From Dugong dugon (Eukaryota > Chordata > Mammalia > Sirenia > Dugongidae), in NCBI GenBank assembly GCA_030035585.1, contig CM057477.1, positions 61,981,447-62,045,446 of the forward strand: DNA of 64,000 nt, in the 5' to 3' direction. The first letter of the stretch is position 1. Each line of letters begins with the position of its first letter. The position numbers were made by a program, and so were the translations under genes. Positions 21,876-32,194 of the stretch are shown piece after piece. A model generated the notes under the pieces. It was not told the DNA's origin and made no database searches. It was given only the letters and a program-made list of their open reading frames with translations.

Positions 21876-24800
21876 TTACAATAGAGGTCTCATATAATAT
21901 TTGTCCTTTTGTGATTGACTTATTTCACTCAGCATAATGTCCTCCAGTTTCATCCATGTTATGAGATGCTTCACAGATTCATCATTGTTCTTTCTCGTTG
22001 CATAGTACTCCACTGTGTGTATGTACCATAGTTTGTTTATCCATTCTTCTGTTGATGGGCGTCTAGGTTGTTTCCATCTTTTTGCTGTTGTGAACAATGC
22101 TGCCATGAACATAGGTGGGCATATGTCTATTCGAGTGATGACTCTTATTTCTCTAGGATATATTCCTAGGAGTGGGATTGCCAGATTGTGTGGTATTTCT
22201 ATTTCTAGCCTTCTAAGGAAGCACCATATCGTTTTCCAAAATGGTTGTATCATTTTGCATTCCCACCAGAAGTGCATAAGAGTTCTGATCTCCCCGCAGC
22301 CCCTCTAACATTTGTTATTTCTAGTGTTTTTGATTCTTGCCGGTAATACCGGGGTGAGATGGTATCACATTGTCATTTTAATTTGCATTTCTCTAATGGC
22401 TAGTGAACACAAGCATTTCTTCATGTGTCTTTTGGCTGCTTGAATGTCTTCTTTGGTGAAGTGTCTGTTCATTTGCTTTGCCCGTTTTTTAATAGGATTA
22501 TTTGTCTTTTTGTTGTAGAGGTATTGGATTTTTCTTGTAGATTATGGAGATTAGACCTTTGTCTGAGTTGTACTGTCCAAAATTTTTTTCCCAGTCTGTA
22601 GGTTCTCTTTTTACTCTTTTGGTGAAGTCTTTCGAAGAGCATAAGTGTTGATTTTTAGAAGATCCCTGTTATCTAGCTTATCTTCAGGGGTTTCTGTGTT
22701 GATGGTTATGGTTTGTATCCTGTTAATACCGTGTATTAGGGCCTGTAGTGTTGGTCCTATTTTTTCTTCTATGAACTTTATAGTTTTTGGGTTTATATTT
22801 TAGGCCTTTGATCTACTTGGAATTAGTTTGTGTATATGGCGTGAGGTATGGGTCCTGTTTCATTTTTTTGCAGATGGATGTCCAGTTTCCCCAGCACCAT
22901 TTGTTAAAAAGACTGTCTTTTCCCCATTTGATGGACTTTAGGCCCTTGTCAAAGATCAGGTGACCGTAGGTGGATGGATTTACATCTGGGTTCTCAATTC
23001 TGTTCCATTGGTCAATGTATCTGTCGTTGTACCAGTACCAGGCTGTTTTGACTACCGTAGCTGTATAGTATGTTCTGAGGTCAGGTAGTGTGAGTCCTCC
23101 AACTTTCTTCTTCTTCTTCAGTAGTGCTTTACTTATTTGGGGCTTCTTCCCTTTCCATATAAAGTTAATGATTAGTTTTTCCATCTCTTTGAAGAATGTT
23201 GTTGGTATTTGGATCAGGATTGCATTGTATTTGTAAATTGTGTTGGGTAGAATTGTCATTTTCACAATGTTGAATCTACCTATCCATAAGCATGGTATGT
23301 TTTTCCATTTATGTAGATCCCTTTGGGTTTCTTGCAGTAATGTTTTGTAGTTTTCTTTGTATAGGTCTTTTACATTCCTGGTCAGATTTATTCCTAAGTA
23401 TTTTATCTTTTTAGGGGCTATTGAAAATGGTATTGATTTCCTGATCTCCTTTTCATTGTTCTCTTTACTGGTGTATAGGAATCCAACTGATTTTTGAATG
23501 TTTATCTTGTATCCTGCTACTCTGCTGAATCTTTCTATTAGTTCCAGTAGATTTTTCGTGGAGTCTTTAGGGTTTTCTATGTATAGTATCATATCATCCG
23601 CAAACAGGGACAGTTTAACATTTTCATTACCAATTTGGAAGCCCTTTATTTCTTTTTCTTGCCTTATTGCTCTAGCTAGGACTTCCAGCACAATGTTAAA
23701 TAGAAGTGGTGATAAAGCCATCCTTGTCTTGTTCCTGTTCTCAAGGAGAATGTTTTCAGTCTCTCTCCATTAATAATGAGGTTGGCCATTGGTTTTGCAT
23801 AGATGCCCTTTATTATGTTGAGAAATTTCCCTTCTATACCTATTTTATTGAGAGTTTTTATGAGGAATGGGTGTTGGACTTTGTCAAATGCCTTTTCTGT
23901 GTCAACTGAGATGATCATGGCATTCTTTTCTTTCCTTTTATTTATGTGGTGGATTACACTGATTGATTTTCTAATGTTGAACCATCCTTGCACACCTGGT
24001 ATGAATCGTACTTGGTTGTGGTGTATTATTTTTTTGATATGATGCTGAATTCTATTGGCTAGAATTTTCTTGAGAATTTTTGCATCTGTATTCATGAGAG
24101 ATATTGGTCTGTAATCTCCGTTTTATTTTTTTGTGACATCTTTGCCTGGTTTTGGTATCAGCATTATGCTGACTTCATGGAATGAATTTGGAAGTGTTGC
24201 TTCCTTTTCTATGCTCTGAAATAGCTTGAGTAGTACTGGTACAAGCTGTTCTGTGAATGTTTTGTAGAATTCTACAGCGAAGCCATTTGTGGTGGGGCTT
24301 TTTTTCTTTGTTAGGATTTTTTTTATTACCTTTTCAAGTCTGTTAAGATTTTCAACATCACTTTGTTGTAGTTTGGGTAGGTAGTGCGTTTCTAGAAATT
24401 TATCCATTTCCTCTAGGTTTTCAAATTTTTGGAGTACAGTTTTTCATAATATTCTGTTATGATCCTTTTTATTTCAGTTGGGTCCTGGTGTTATGTCCCC
24501 CATTTCATTTCTTATTTGGGTTATTTGTGTCCTCTTCTGTTTTTCTTCTGTCAGTCTGGCCAGTGGTTTGTCGATTTTGTTGATTCTTTCAAAGAACCAA
24601 TTTTTGGTTTTGTTGATTCTTTCTATTGTTTTTCTGTTGTCTATTTCATTTTTTTCTGCTCTGATCTTTATAATTTCCTTTACTCCAGAGGCTGTGGGAT
24701 TTTTTTGGTGTACTCTTTCTATCTGTTTGAGTTGTGCGGTTATTGTTTTTATTTTGTCCCTTTCTTCTTTTCTGATGTGAGCATCTATTGATATAAATTG

Positions 24801-25697
24801 TCCTCTGAGGACTACCTTTGCTGTGTCCCAAAGGTTTTGGTATGATGTGTTTTCATTGTCATTCAATTCTAGGAATTTTTGATTCCATCTCTGATTTCTT
24901 CTATTACCCACTGATGTGTAAGCAGGGTATTATTCAGTTTCCATGTAATTGATTTGTTTTCCTTGCTCTTCCTGTAGTTAATTTCTACCTTCATGGCATT
25001 GTGGTCAGAGAAGATACTTTGAATTATCTCAGCATTTTGGATCTTGTTGAGGATTGCTCTGTGGCTTAAGATGTGCTCTACTTTGCAGAACGTTCCATGA
25101 GCATTGGAAAAGAATGTTTACTTTGCAACTGTTGGGTGGAGTGTTCTATATATGTCTATGAGGTCCAGTTGGCTGATTGTGCCCTTTAGGTCTTCTCTAT
25201 CTTTGCTGAGTTTCTCTTTAGTTGTTCTGTCCTTTACTGAGAGTGGTGTGTTGAAGTCTTCTACTATTATTGTGGTACTGTCAATTTCTCTTTTCAGTGT
25301 TGTTAGCGTTTATTTTATGTATTTTGGAGCCCTGTAATTGGGTGCGTAGATGTTTATTATGGTTATGTCTTCATGATGGATCCTCCCCTTAATCATTATA
25401 TAGTGTCCTTGTTTGTCTTTTATGGTGGATTTTGTTTTAAAGTCTATTTTATCTGAGATTAGTATTGCCACTCCTGCTCTTTTTTGGTAGCTGTTTGCTG
25501 GATATATTTTTTTCCATCTTTTTATTTTTAATAAATTCACATCTTTGTTTCTAACGTGTGTCTCTTGTAGACAGCATATTGATGGATCCTGTTTTGTCAT
25601 CCATTCTGTCACTCTCTATCTCTTTATGGGTGCATTTAAGCCATTTACATTCAGTGTAATTACTGATAGGTGTGAGTTTATTGCTGTCATTTTGTAC
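21876..25697 (-). pseudogene. L1 ORF2 (endonuclease and reverse transcriptase), broken
   Basis: ORF2 proteins nick target DNA and reverse transcribe L1 RNA at the nick. The N-terminal endonuclease (PSICCLQETH, INIYAPN) is readable at 25310-25612. The RT core at 22813-24095 includes FADD at 23593-23604, preceded by [20 protein letters not shown]. The cysteine-rich C-terminal end lies at 21876-22277. The total span of about 3.8 kb is the normal ORF2 length. The frame changes near 24410-24470 and 23680-23720, and the finger-encoding segment is interrupted, so the copy is not functional. RT catalytic residues remain intact, which suggests a fairly recent loss. Confidence 0.9.
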
Positions 25698-26118
25698 TGC
25701 TTTTTTTTTTGTGGTGCTGACATTTTCTTTGTTCTTCTCACTTTCTTGTGCTGAATTCCTTTTATTTGTGGATTTTTTTCCATTTCTTTTGTTTTTATAG
25801 GTTTCGTTTTTACTGAGACTTTGTTTTTCTTCTTTTTTTGATGAGTTGGTTTGTTAACTTTCTTTGTGGTTACTTTGAATTTTCTCCTTATCTTCCTAGG
25901 TTTGAACCAGTATATTATTACTTGGTATCACCTTGCATTCCTCTCCATTAGAAGGTTCTATATCTACACCATTTATTCACTCTTTTATTGTTTTGATCCT
26001 ATTGTCATTTACAGATTAACCTCTCTGGTTCCCTTTTGCAATTCTTTTGGTTTTGCATAGTCCTTAGGAGTTCATTTCCTAGGTTGGTATCTGGCTAGTA
26101 CAGTCCTGTGTCCTATAT

Positions 26119-27177
26119 TCAGCCTGTGGACTGATATTGTTTGTTCTCAGATCGAAGGACTCCCTTTAATAAGCCTCGTAAGTTTGGTTTGGTTTTTATA
26201 TAGTCACTTAATTTCTGTTTATCTGGAAATGACCTAATTTCACCATCATATTTGAATGAGAGTTTTTCAGGATATATTATTCTTGGCTGGCAATTTTTTT
26301 CTTTCAAGGTTTTATATATGTCATCGCATTGCCTTCTTGCCTGCATGGTTTCTACCAAATAATCTGAACTTAGTCTTATTGTTTCTCCTCTGCATGTGAC
26401 TTTTTTTTTTTTTCTCAAGCTGCTCTCAAGATTCTTGGTTTGTCTTTGGTTTTAGCAAGGTGATTATGATATGCCTTGGTGATTTTCTTTTGGGGTCTCT
26501 CCTATATAGGGTTCATTGAGCTTCTTGGATGGCCAGCTTTTCATCTTTCATGATATTGGGGGACTTTTCTGTCAGCAATTCTTCAATGATCTTCTCTGTG
26601 TTTTCTGTTTTCTCTGTTCTGGAACTCCGATCACTCACAGATTTTTGCTTTTGATTGTATCCCACATAATTTTCAGGGCTTCTTCATTTTTCTCTGTTCT
26701 TTTTTCTGATTTTTCCTCAGAGTTGTATCCAAATGTTTGTCTTCAATTTTGCTGATCTTGTCTTGCATCGTTTCAAAACTGTTCCTCAGCCCTTCTATGA
26801 CACTGTTCATTATTGAAATCTTGTTGTTTATCTTTTTGGTTTTCTAATTGTTGTTTTTGTATGATTTCTAGTTGTGAATTTATTTTAGCATTTTGTTCCT
26901 ATATTATTTTCTTGAATTATTCCATTTTCTTGTCTGTATTTTCCCTGAATTTGTCTGCCTTTTCCATGAATTTGTCTATTTTTTCCTCATTTTTGACTTC
27001 TTTTTGCTTCAACTCTTGGATAATTGTGAGTATTAGAGATTTGAATTCCCTATCAGTTAGTTCTAGCGCCTTTTCTTCTACTGGAAAGTCATCTGGTGTT
27101 TTATTTTGGATGGCTATTGGAACCATCCTGTCCTGTTTTTGTAAATGTTTTGATATTTCCTGCTGTCTCTGGGGCAT
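26119..27177 (-). pseudogene. L1 ORF1 (RNA-binding protein), broken
   Basis: ORF1p is a trimeric nucleic-acid chaperone that coats L1 RNA. The N-terminal piece (26917-27177) begins with a Met and is rich in Lys and Glu, as in the coiled coil. The C-terminal piece (26119-26418) carries the conserved ETMQARRQ, KNCQPRIIYPEKLSF and DKQKLSDYI segments of the C-terminal domain. The span corresponds to about 350 codons, a usual ORF1 size. The middle (26420-26910) is not open in one frame, so it is a pseudogene. The start at 27177 fits the first Met of the aligned region. Confidence 0.85.
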
Positions 27178-27724
27178 TCAGTAGTTATTTTCCTCATTTA
27201 CTGATTGTAGATTTGTTTGTTTCATTCAGCTTTTTTGTTTTATTTTTGTATGTCTTAAAAGTTTGCCTTGCATTCTGTGTTGTTTGGTTTTTTGTGGGCA
27301 CGGTACTTTTCACGTCCTTCTCCAATAAGCAGGGTCAGTCACTCTGGTATAGTACAGCAGGGCAGGTCCAGCTGAAGGGGAATTGCTGTGATAGGTTGTT
27401 TGTGGCACATACAAGGGCTGACAGGGCAGGACAGGTTCCAGTAGGCCATGCGTGTGCTGCTTGGGGGTGTGATGTTCAGCGCACAGTGCAGGTAGGCATG
27501 AAGGAGCGGGGAGACTGTGATGTGTGGAGCTAAGATGGGTATGGGAAAGAGGAGAGAGAGGAGAGAAGAACAGGAGCCAAAACATACACACAAACAAAAA
27601 AGAGTACTAAGGGAGCTTGCTATTGGAGTGGAGAGAAGAGAGACTGACAAATGGAGAAAAACAAAAAATGAAAAAAAAAGAAAAAGGGTAAAAAAAAGAC
27701 AATGAATAAAGTTAGAAACTGGAA
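27178..27724 (-). other. L1 5' UTR, part 1
   Basis: Homologous to 44060-44500 of the plus-strand L1. For example, gtacagcagggcaggtccag here corresponds to ctggacctgccctgctgtac there. The A-rich end (27655-27720) borders the retroviral insertion. Confidence 0.75.
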
Positions 27725-27730
27725 ATGAAG
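27725..27730. repeat. Target-site duplication, left copy
   Basis: atgaag immediately precedes the LTR start TGTGGGG. The same six bases follow the right LTR at 36255-36260. Confidence 0.9.
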
Positions 27731-27783
27731 TGTGGGGATATGTGCCATTAAAATACGGATGTATAAAGGTCTCTATGCTGCAC

Positions 27784-27821
27784 AACATGTTGAGACTTGT
27801 CCCCAACATGTTGAGACTTGT
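27784..27821 (+). repeat. Tandem 21-bp unit in U3
   Basis: aacatgttgagacttgt occurs at 27784-27800 and 27805-27821. Tandem units in U3 often act as enhancers. The core aacatgtt is palindromic. In the 3' LTR the first copy has lost its aac. Confidence 0.85.
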
Positions 27822-27952
27822 CACGACTTGTTTTTCCAAACCCTTTACTGATTGGCTTGTTTACCTGAATTCCTCCTCCCTTGCCCGAAACTTATTGTTA
27901 TTCACCCAAAGCCCACTGTTCGGTTATTTGCTTCACTGTTTGCTGTACTGAG

Positions 27953-27963
27953 TATAAAATAAA
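27953..27963 (+). promoter_or_regulatory. Overlapping TATA box and polyadenylation signal
   Basis: tataaaataaa combines TATAAAA and AATAAA. An AATAAA this close to the TATA box implies a very short R region with the signal in U3, as in some betaretroviruses. The same string is at 36124-36134 in the 3' LTR. Confidence 0.7.
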
Positions 27964-28073
27964 CTCCGGGGACTGAAGCCGAGGTTCGACTCCTCAGAGT
28001 GACCCTCCTGGCCCCACTTCCTGGCATTGGTTATTGTCTCCGCTGCCCCGACAACCATCGCCGCTGCCACAGA

Positions 28074-28090
28074 TGGTACCCCGTGTGAGG
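28074..28090 (+). promoter_or_regulatory. Primer binding site
   Basis: tggtaccccgtgtgagg starts two bases after the LTR and opens with TGG, complementary to a tRNA CCA end. It does not match any tRNA 3' end perfectly from memory. tRNA-Arg and tRNA-Trp types are nearest. The primer is not assigned. Confidence 0.65.
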
Positions 28091-28352
28091 CAGACCACCG
28101 TATAGCTTCATAGGCGCCCTCGCACTCAATCACTTTAGGTGGTGACTATCGGACGTCTGTTTCAGGCTGTTTTAAGGCACAGCCTGAGAGCGGCGGGGTT
28201 TTTCCGCGGGCAGAATTTTCCCGAACACTTTCAGATCAGGCTGCTTTAGCTTCAGAGCGGCAGGTCTTTCCTGACCACTCCCAAGGGATTTCAGGCTTCA
28301 GGCCAGGAGCTTTCATATCATTCTTTCCTTCATTTTCCTATGCCTCCTCGCT
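28091..28352 (+). other. Retroviral leader
   Basis: About 260 bases between the PBS and the gag ATG. This is the expected place for a splice donor and packaging signal. I see no unambiguous donor, and no long frame. Confidence 0.6.
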
Positions 28353-29732
28353 ATGGGGAATTCTCTTTCTCCTGAGCAGCGTCAACACAAAACCCAGTTG
28401 TTGGGATTGTTAAAGTTCTCTAAGCTTAAGGTGTCAGAAGAAGCCCTTACCCAACTTCTGCTTTTAATTGAATCTGCCTGTCCTTGGTACCCCTTGCAAG
28501 GGAACCTTGATGTAGAAGCATGGGAACGTATCGGTAACATCATTCGTGACATGAACATCCCAGCTTCAGTTCTTATTGCTTGGCATCACTGCCGCCTCGC
28601 TTTACAGCCCCTACATGCAGCTCCTTCTGCTCCCTCCCCTAGTAAAGAAAATGTTTATGACCGTCCTCTTTCCACACCTCCCAAGGCTGATTTCTCTCAA
28701 CATGAGTCTCTTATGGAAAGATGTTTGCGGGAGGGCTGTGAGAAAGAGGGGTTTTCTGCTTATCCTGTCATTCTGGGATCAGGACCGCCCCGTCACGATG
28801 GCCTTGGCTTTCAAGCTTTTAAGGAACTTCGTAAAAGCATGATAGAAAATGGTTTACAATGTTCGTTTACAAAAGGGATTGTGGAAGGTTTAGGACAATG
28901 CTTTGAAATGACCCCCTGGGACTGGAATCTCCTAATGCGAACAGTCTTAACTCCTGCTCAATTTAGTGTATGGAGTCAAGAGTACAAGGAGCATTGTAAC
29001 CTTTATGCCATAGACACTCTTAATCATAATATCCCTGTTAGTCTTGACATGCTCCTGGGTGTTGGGAATTATTCCACTCCTCAGGCCCAGAGCCAGATGA
29101 ATAGGCAAGCATTCAGTCAAGCCTCTGATGCTGCCACCAAAGCCTGGAGTAAAATCCCTGATTCCAGAATGCCCACCGGCTCATTTGCCACTATTCGCCA
29201 AGTGGCAAATAAGCCTTACATTGACTTTATCAACCATCTCCAAACAGCCATTTCCCGACAAGTAGATAATCAACAAGCAGCTGAAGTTCTTTGTCTCCAG
29301 CTTGCTTATGAAAATGCTAATGCTGACTGTCGGGCTGTTTTAGCTCCCTTAAAGGTACAGAATCTTAACCTAGCTGAAATGATTACAGCATGTCAAAATG
29401 TTGGCACAGAAACTCATAAGGCACAAGTATTAACAGCAGCTCTCCATCCATCCACTGACACCTGTTTTGGGTGTGGTAAACCTGGACATTTTAAAAAGGA
29501 CTGTCATAGGTTAAAAAACCAAAATGCCAACACTAAACTTCCAACCCAGAAGTGTCCCCGATGTGGTAAAGGCTTTCATTGGGCTATTCAGTCCAGGTCT
29601 CAACAATCAAGGCAGCCCTATGTCGGGAAATGGGAAGAGGGGCGAGAGCTCTCACGCCCCGAAAAATCCAGGGAGCCCCGGAGTGTGGAGTGTGGAGACC
29701 ACAGCATAGACTCCAAACAGCAACGTTTTTGA
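28353..29732 (+). CDS. gag: Retroviral Gag, open over 459 codons
   Basis: Gag assembles the virion core. The product starts MGNS, an N-myristoylation signal for membrane targeting. The matrix contains WYPLQGNLDVEAW (about residues 46-58). Capsid follows, with a major homology region near residues 280-305. Nucleocapsid has a first zinc knuckle CFGCGKPGHFKKDC at residue 371 and a second, CPRCGKGFHWA, at residue 401. The second knuckle lacks its last Cys (Ser instead). The neighbouring +1 frame (codon starts = 1 mod 3) continues with NNQGSPMSG and ends at 29709. So the last ~45 codons of this ORF are probably read in the wrong frame after an indel near 29580-29600. Confidence 0.85.
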   Translation: MGNSLSPEQRQHKTQLLGLLKFSKLKVSEEALTQLLLLIESACPWYPLQGNLDVEAWERIGNIIRDMNIPASVLIAWHHCRLALQPLHAAPSAPSPSKENVYDRPLSTPPKADFSQHESLMERCLREGCEKEGFSAYPVILGSGPPRHDGLGFQAFKELRKSMIENGLQCSFTKGIVEGLGQCFEMTPWDWNLLMRTVLTPAQFSVWSQEYKEHCNLYAIDTLNHNIPVSLDMLLGVGNYSTPQAQSQMNRQAFSQASDAATKAWSKIPDSRMPTGSFATIRQVANKPYIDFINHLQTAISRQVDNQQAAEVLCLQLAYENANADCRAVLAPLKVQNLNLAEMITACQNVGTETHKAQVLTAALHPSTDTCFGCGKPGHFKKDCHRLKNQNANTKLPTQKCPRCGKGFHWAIQSRSQQSRQPYVGKWEEGRELSRPEKSREPRSVECGDHSIDSKQQRF

Positions 29733-30110
29733 GTCAATGATTTAAAGGCAGCCACGGAAGGGAATGCAGGTCTAGATTTACCCTTAGCGGGGGGAACTAT
29801 GATAGATGAGGCAGGAAAAGTTTTTCTTACAGCAACACAGGTTTGGGGACCCCTGCCTCGAGGATATTTAGGACTCCTAATGGGTCACTTTAGTATTACA
29901 TCTCAAGGTCTAACTGTTCATCCTGGTGTAATAGACTCCGATTATGAAGGTCAAATTAAAATTATGGTTTCCAGTCTCTCTTAGTGGAACATTACTCCCT
30001 CTGATAAGATAGCACAGCTAATTTTACTTCCCTTTGTAGTCCCCTCTGCTCGCACTACCCCAAGACGGGCTGGGGGTTTCGGCAGTACTGACGTTTTTTG
30101 GGTTACTAAG
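29733..30110 (+). pseudogene. dut: Retroviral dUTPase domain
   Basis: dUTPase hydrolyses dUTP and lowers uracil incorporation during reverse transcription. The conserved motifs are visible in order: AGLDLP (29770s), LMGHFSITSQGL then GVIDSDYEGQI (to about 29955), KIAQLILLP (about 30007-30033) and GGFGSTD (about 30072-30092). A single TAG at 29982-29984 interrupts the domain between motifs 3 and 4. The frame equals that of the gag ORF start, separated only by the gag TGA at 29730-29732. It runs without a break into the protease. The catalytic Asp of motif 3 is present. Confidence 0.85.
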
Positions 30111-30470
30111 TTACAATCTTCCCGACCATATCTTACTGTTCAGGTCAATGATCGCCTGTTTAAAGGGCTCATGGATTCTGGGGCAGATGTAACTATCTTC
30201 TCCTCTGATTCCTGGCCCTCTTCTTGGCCCAAGAAGCAAACCGCTGAAACCCTCACAGGAGTTGGAGGAGCACAGTGCCCTTTTCAAAGTACACTTCCCA
30301 TTGTTTGCTATAGCTCTGATGGACAGCCCACTTCTATCTGTCCCTTTATCCTTCCTTTACCTACTATATTATGGGGACGAGATTTACTCTCCCAGTGGAA
30401 TGTTCAAATTGGCACCCCCTCAGGATTTTTCATAGGGACCACTGCTCAAACAGACCCTCTGCTAAAATTA
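30111..30470 (+). pseudogene. pro: Retroviral aspartic protease
   Basis: Cleaves Gag and Gag-Pol during maturation and works as a homodimer. The active site is MDSGADVTIF, with the catalytic Asp at 30174-30176; DSG replaces the more common DTG, which some active retroviral proteases also use. A flap-like GVGGAQ and the C-terminal LWGRDLLSQW hallmark follow. The domain itself has no stop, but the dUTPase TAG lies upstream, so it cannot be made as Gag-Pro without readthrough. The open frame continues directly into RT, with no pro-pol shift. Confidence 0.85.
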
Positions 30471-31640
30471 ACCTGGACACCTGGCCCTCCTGTGTGGGTT
30501 GAGCAGTGGTCCATTAAAGAAGAAAAATTAAAGCACCTTAAAAAACTTGTCCAGGAACAGTTAGAGGTCGGACACATCCAGCCTTCCTGCAGCCCTTGGA
30601 ATACACCTATTTTCTGTGTCCCCAAAAAATCCGAAAAATGGAGGTTTCTTCATGACTTACGGGCTGTTAAATCAACGCCTTGTCCCTATGGGACCTCTCC
30701 AACCAGGAATTCCCAGTCCGGCCTGTATTCCTCAAACATATCATATTATTATTATTGATCTTAAAGATTTTTTTTTTACCATCCCTCTCCATCCCGATGA
30801 CTGTGCTAAATTTGCCTTCTCAGTTCCTTCTGTGAATAATTGTCATCCTATGCAGCATTTTGAGTGGACTGTTCTCCCACAGGGCATGGTCAATAGTCCA
30901 ACTATCTGTCAATATTATGTTGATAAAGCTCTTAAGCCAGTCTGAAGAGCCTTTCCCTCATGTCTTATATATCATTATATGGACGACACTCTCCTAGCCC
31001 ATCCCAAACCATTACAACTTGATTCACTTCTTGTCTCTGTTCAACACACGTTACAAGGTTTTGGCTTACAAGTAGCCCCTGAAAAAGTTCAGTCTTTCAC
31101 CCCGTGGCAGTATCTGGGATACTATCTTGACACCCATATCGTTCACCCTAAAACACCAGAAATTATAATTCCCAAGGCCTTAACTCTAAATGACCTCCAA
31201 AAAATCCTTGGTCATATAAATTGGCTGCGACCTTCACTCGGCATAACAACCTCTCAACTGACCCACTTATTTGAGACCATTAAGGGTGACCCTGCTCTAA
31301 CTTCTATGAGGACACTCTCTCCCCAAGAACACCATGAATTAATACTTATTAACTAAGCCATTAAACAAAAATTTTTGACTCGTTTACAGATAAATCATCC
31401 TGTTTACCTTCTCCTATTAAATACTCCTCATAGTCTTACAGGCGTGCTCTGTCAATTTACGCCTGACTTCGGAGCACTTGAGTGACTTTCTTCCTTATTG
31501 CCCTCCGCAACAGTTGTTTACACGTTTCTCTCAGTGCATTAACTTATTAATGCAAGGATGCACCCACACTCAGCAGCTCTTGGGTTCTGACCCTCATTTT
31601 ATATACTTTGGGTAATGAAAACAGCTTTTGACCATGCTCT
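30440..31640 (+). pseudogene. pol: Retroviral reverse transcriptase, broken
   Basis: Copies genomic RNA into DNA. The N-terminal part is in the protease frame ([20 protein letters not shown]). The frame then shifts near 30670, and codon starts at 1 mod 3 carry on with [15 protein letters not shown] (catalytic Asp in the first DLKD), LPQGMVNSP and YMDD at 30976-30987. All three catalytic aspartates are preserved. In-frame stops lie at 30943-30945 and 31354-31356, and later ones in the connection region near 31480. Only fragments could be translated. Confidence 0.9.
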
Positions 31641-32194
31641 TCTTAATTCTGAAGAGCTCCAAATTGCTTTGGCTGATTTTACTGGGCAAATAATTTACTC
31701 TTATCCCACTTCAAGGCCACTCTCTACCCTGCAGCGTCTTCCTTTACACTCTCTACTATGCTGTCTCCTTCCCCTCTTGCTAACGCCCCTACTGCCTTGA
31801 TAGACGGATCAGGAAAAACTGGTAAGAGAGCGATCACCTGGCAGACGGACGGTGCCTGGCAGCATTTTATTACACAAAAAGCCTCCACTACACAGCACCC
31901 GAGTTGTCGGCAGCTGTTGCTGCCTTTGAAATTTTTAAATCTATGCCTTTCAATTTAGTCGCTGATTGTGCTTACATTGTTCACACTATTCAACATATTA
32001 GTGACGTAACTCTTCAATTTAGTCCCGATTATGAGTTATTTACTTTATTTAAAAGGCTCCAAACCCTGCTTAATAGCCATAATTCTCCCTTTTTTGTGGT
32101 ACATGTGCACTCCCATACACCCTTGCCAGGGACTCTTTCTGACAGCAATTCTCGCGCTGATTTACTTGCTGGCTCTGCCTTTTCTAATGCATGA
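31641..32194 (+). pseudogene. pol: Retroviral RNase H, broken
   Basis: Degrades the RNA strand after reverse transcription. The first catalytic Asp is in LIDGSGKTG (31803-31805, frame 0). The remaining acidic residues are in frame 2: Glu in PELSAAVAAF (31901-31903), Asp in VADCAYIV (31964-31966) and Asp in SNSRADLLAG (32159-32161). A shift between 31860 and 31900 separates them. The connection part just upstream is in a third frame. Confidence 0.85.

Larger units (their letters stand above)
20957..27724 (-). mobile_element. L1 retrotransposon, 3' segment (near full length)
   Basis: The minus-strand L1 starts at its poly-A tail (poly-T at 20957-20966). It includes the 3' UTR, ORF2, ORF1 and part of the 5' UTR. 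The 5' UTR continues after the retrovirus at 36261-37185. Total L1 length without the insertion is about 7.7 kb, so this copy reaches the 5' end. No convincing target-site duplication was found. ORFs contain several shifts and stops. Confidence 0.9.
27731..28071 (+). repeat. 5' LTR
   Basis: 341 bp, starting TGTGGGG and ending CCACA. Compared with the 3' LTR I count about 19 substitutions over roughly 335 aligned positions, plus a 3-base and an approximately 11-base length difference. U3 holds a 21-bp tandem repeat, and TATA and AATAAA signals overlap near 27953. Confidence 0.95.

Noticed and set aside
23498-24831. Plus-strand frames rich in Phe, Leu and Ser
   Set aside because: They are antisense shadows of the minus-strand L1 ORF2.
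27339-27839. 166-codon minus-strand frame
   Set aside because: It spans the L1 5' UTR and the retroviral LTR boundary, so it cannot be an evolved gene.
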